This document shows, piece after piece, positions 5,904-7,441 of a stretch of DNA of 7,441 bases. A program made the translations under genes and the position numbers. This stretch comes from Nitrospinaceae bacterium UBA7883 (lineage in GTDB: Bacteria > Nitrospinota_A > UBA7883): the NCBI GenBank assembly GCA_002500605.1, contig DLRR01000004.1, positions 6,977 to 14,417 of the forward strand, in the 5' to 3' direction. Within the stretch, counting starts at the first letter, position 1. Each line of letters begins with the position of its first letter. The notes beneath the pieces are model-generated. The model saw only the letters and a list, made by a program, of their open reading frames with translations. It did not search any database and had not been told where the DNA came from.

Positions 5904-6120
5904 TACTGATTTTGATTGGCAACATATTCTGTATTCCCGAACCTTCGATTACCATTTGATGTGTGTTTCCAAATTTTTTTCAGTTGTGTGTGCGGGTTAT
6001 GCCAAATGATCTTCAATCATACTGTACTGAACCAAACGACTTACGACCGGTGAAACATTAAACGCTGATAGTGTAAAAACTGACACCAAGAATGCATTGG
6101 AACTTGATCATATTATGGTA

Positions 6121-6510
6121 CTAGGCACTTCCATTACCTTCAATGCTCATATCAAAACGTGGTATGCGCCAAATGACTGGAATCTCATTGTCGTCCTTAC
6201 CAAAGTAAAAACCCCACATGGACCCGTGTTCTCCTGTTAGCAGGCAATAACTTGTATACACATGGCTTTCGCCCGGCTCCATATGTGGCTGTTCTCCAAC
6301 AACACCATCGCCTTCAACTGTCTCAAGGGAACCGTCGAATTGTCTAATCATCCATTTACGGCTCAATAGACGCACATTTTCTAGACTGTAGTTATAAATT
6401 TTCATGGTATAAGCAAAGCCGCATTTATAGCCAGACGGTACACGCTCATCCGGTATCCTATTGAGACCCACTATTTCAACGCTCAGGCCTGAGCTACTTT
6501 CGTTATCCAT
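6121..6510 (-). CDS. apaG: ApaG-domain protein
   Basis: A complete 129-residue protein made of a single ApaG (DUF525) domain, close to the usual length of bacterial ApaG (about 125 residues). Conserved features are RKWMIRQFDG (51-60), the signature GDGVVGEQP (67-75), the PG...YTSYCLLTGEHGSM stretch (79-98) and the following WGFYF. ApaG proteins have a fibronectin-type β-sandwich fold; the bacterial function is unclear, though the E. coli gene lies with ksgA and apaH and has been linked to cobalt resistance. Here it is separate from those partners. No signal peptide or membrane segment is present. The ATG is not preceded by a close Shine-Dalgarno sequence (GAGG is about 16 nt upstream), and an upstream ATG leads into a stop out of frame. 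A perfect TATAAT on this strand (complement of 6560-6565) is a possible -10, but with a poor -35. It reads away from the tRNA and rpoD on the same strand. Confidence 0.9.
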   Translation of the reverse strand: MDNESSSGLSVEIVGLNRIPDERVPSGYKCGFAYTMKIYNYSLENVRLLSRKWMIRQFDGSLETVEGDGVVGEQPHMEPGESHVYTSYCLLTGEHGSMWGFYFGKDDNEIPVIWRIPRFDMSIEGNGSA

Positions 6511-6698
6511 ACTAATAATATTGTAACCTCATAATGTACACGTTTGTTAATAATTTAATATTATATATCATCAAACAAAATGCGGTAAGACTCTATTACT
6601 GATGATTAAATATGTAGTTAGATGGTTCTGTTAATCATTTTCTTATGCCATTTTTTTAGCATTTATAAAGACTAAAAAGGAAAAATCTAGCATGAAAA

Positions 6699-6775
6699 TG
6701 GTGGGCCCACCAGGAATTGAACCTGGAACCATCCGGTTATGAGCCGGAAGCTCTAGCCAATTGAGCTATGGGCCC
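6699..6775 (-). tRNA. tRNA with CAU anticodon, probably tRNA-Ile2 (lysidine type)
   Basis: A complete 77-nt tRNA including encoded CCA (complement of 6699-6701). Acceptor strands GGGCCCA/TGGGCCC pair perfectly; the D stem is GCTC/GAGC, the anticodon stem TCCGG/CCGGA with loop CTCATAA, and the T arm CCAGG-TTCAATT-CCTGG. The anticodon CAT (complement of 6739-6741) could mean elongator Met or Ile2 (C34 converted to lysidine by TilS, reading AUA). I favour Ile2 because acceptor positions 4 and 5 are C-G pairs, which are TilS identity elements in E. coli, and because in E. coli the tRNA-Ile2 gene ileX lies close to rpoD, as here. An initiator tRNA is excluded, since the 1-72 pair is G-C rather than mismatched. 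It begins 48 bp after the rpoD stop and may share its transcript. Confidence 0.93.
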
Positions 6776-6823
6776 CAATGAACGGTGACAGGAAATTTAA
6801 GCGAAACGTTATTAAGATTTAGA

Positions 6824-7441
6824 TTATTCAACAAAAGACCGAAGTTTTTTTGCCCTAGAAGGATGTCGTAATTTTCGAAGCGCTTTTGCCTCTATCTGTC
6901 TAATACGTTCGCGCGTTACCTCAAAATCCTGTCCAACCTCTTCAAGGGTGTGTTCTGAATCCATGCCCAGTCCAAATCTCTTCCGTACAACTCGTTCTTC
7001 TCTAGGTGCTAGAGTTTCAAGGACGGCGGATGATTTTTCTTTAAGGTCCGTCATGATAACAGAGTCTATAGGACTAACAACTTTCTTGTCCTCTATAAAA
7101 TCTCCAAGATGGCTATCTTCCTCTTCTCCAATAGGCGTCTCAAGAGAGATCGGTTCTTTTGCGATCTTGAGAACCTTCCTAACCTTATCCACATGCATAT
7201 CCATCTTCTTAGCTATCTCTTCAGGAGTTGGTTCACGACCAATCTGTTGCATCAGCAATCTAGATGTGCGAATTAGCTTGTTTATAGTTTCAATCATATG
7301 TACAGGTATCCGAATTGTCCTAGCCTGATCAGCAATGGCTCTTGTTATTGCCTGCCTTATCCACCATGTAGCATATGTTGAAAATTTATATCCCCTTCTG
7401 TATTCGAACTTGTCAACTGCTTTCATTAACCCAATATTTCC
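6824..7441 (-). CDS. rpoD: RNA polymerase primary sigma factor σ70 (RpoD), C-terminal part
   Basis: The frame runs from the window edge (Gly-Asn-Ile-Gly-Leu-Met) to a TAA at 6824-6826, giving 205 visible codons; the Met at 7426 is internal. RpoD directs core RNA polymerase to housekeeping promoters. Visible are the end of region 2: GLMKAVDKFEYRRGYKFSTY and WWIRQAITRAIADQ (regions 2.2-2.4, -10 melting and recognition); region 3 from RTIRIPVHM; the σ-finger (DSHLGDFIED); and region 4 with the helix-turn-helix TLEEVGQDFEVTRERIRQIE that contacts the -35, ending in KLRHPSRAKKLRSF. Motifs match primary sigma factors rather than σ32 or σS-type alternatives, and the C-terminal ending is the standard one, so the 3' end is intact. 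The N-terminal region 1.1 lies outside. A CAU tRNA follows 48 bp downstream. Confidence 0.97.
   Translation of the reverse strand, partial: GNIGLMKAVDKFEYRRGYKFSTYATWWIRQAITRAIADQARTIRIPVHMIETINKLIRTSRLLMQQIGREPTPEEIAKKMDMHVDKVRKVLKIAKEPISLETPIGEEEDSHLGDFIEDKKVVSPIDSVIMTDLKEKSSAVLETLAPREERVVRKRFGLGMDSEHTLEEVGQDFEVTRERIRQIEAKALRKLRHPSRAKKLRSFVE

Noticed and set aside
5711..6016. 101-codon open frame on the - strand across tRNA-Leu
   Set aside because: Its central part is the exact antisense of the tRNA-Leu gene, a common spurious call; no Shine-Dalgarno sequence or family motif.
5819..6120. Integrated element using tRNA-Leu as attachment site
   Set aside because: No integrase, no direct repeat of the tRNA 3' end in the window, and normal housekeeping genes on both sides.
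6700..6711. Perfect 12-bp palindrome GGTGGGCCCACC followed by ATTTT on the - strand, as a terminator
   Set aside because: It is simply the 3' acceptor strand and CCA of the CAU tRNA; the GGGCCC acceptor sequence is self-complementary by itself.
6948..7328. 126-codon + strand frame opposite rpoD
   Set aside because: Antisense of conserved sigma regions 3-4; composition is rich in Ser/Ile/Leu as expected for a shadow.

Overview
This is an ordinary bacterial chromosome segment of housekeeping genes, with AT-leaning base composition. The σ70 fragment, the NrdR/IscR-like operator candidates, an ApaG-domain protein and the order rpoD-tRNA(CAU) suggest a Gram-negative bacterium of the Proteobacteria or a neighbouring group (a deltaproteobacterial, SAR324 or Nitrospinota-like lineage would fit). 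That placement is inference from protein style only; no rRNA is present. I see no phage, transposon, CRISPR or defence genes.

Left part: the 3' end of a cyclophilin-type prolyl isomerase (+) meets, tail to tail, a UPF0173 metallo-β-lactamase-fold hydrolase (-). Upstream of the hydrolase on the same strand, 57 bp away, lies nrdJ, a complete 821-residue adenosylcobalamin-dependent (class II) ribonucleotide reductase. Its thiyl-radical and redox cysteines and its C-terminal Cys-rich tail are all intact.

Middle: a 688-bp gene-free divergent region separates nrdJ (-) from a two-gene Fe-S operon (+). On the nrdJ side are two NrdR-box-like palindromes exactly 32 bp apart, the spacing typical of NrdR operators. 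On the Fe-S side is a sequence with a perfect left half of an IscR type-1 site. If both are real, this region holds two separate control switches, one for dNTP synthesis and one for Fe-S assembly.

Right part: a stand-alone Nfu-type Fe-S scaffold (76 aa) is followed after 24 bp by Mrp/ApbC, an Fe-S carrier P-loop ATPase with a poly-glycine tail. Then come a tRNA-Leu(GAG), an ApaG-domain protein (-), a CAU-anticodon tRNA (-) that looks like tRNA-Ile2, and the 3' end of rpoD (-), the primary sigma factor, which runs off the right edge.

The gene content is well known. The points that deserve a second look are regulatory: the tandem NrdR boxes, the IscR-like site, and small repeats in the long intergenic region. 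I did not find evidence for a novel multi-gene system.
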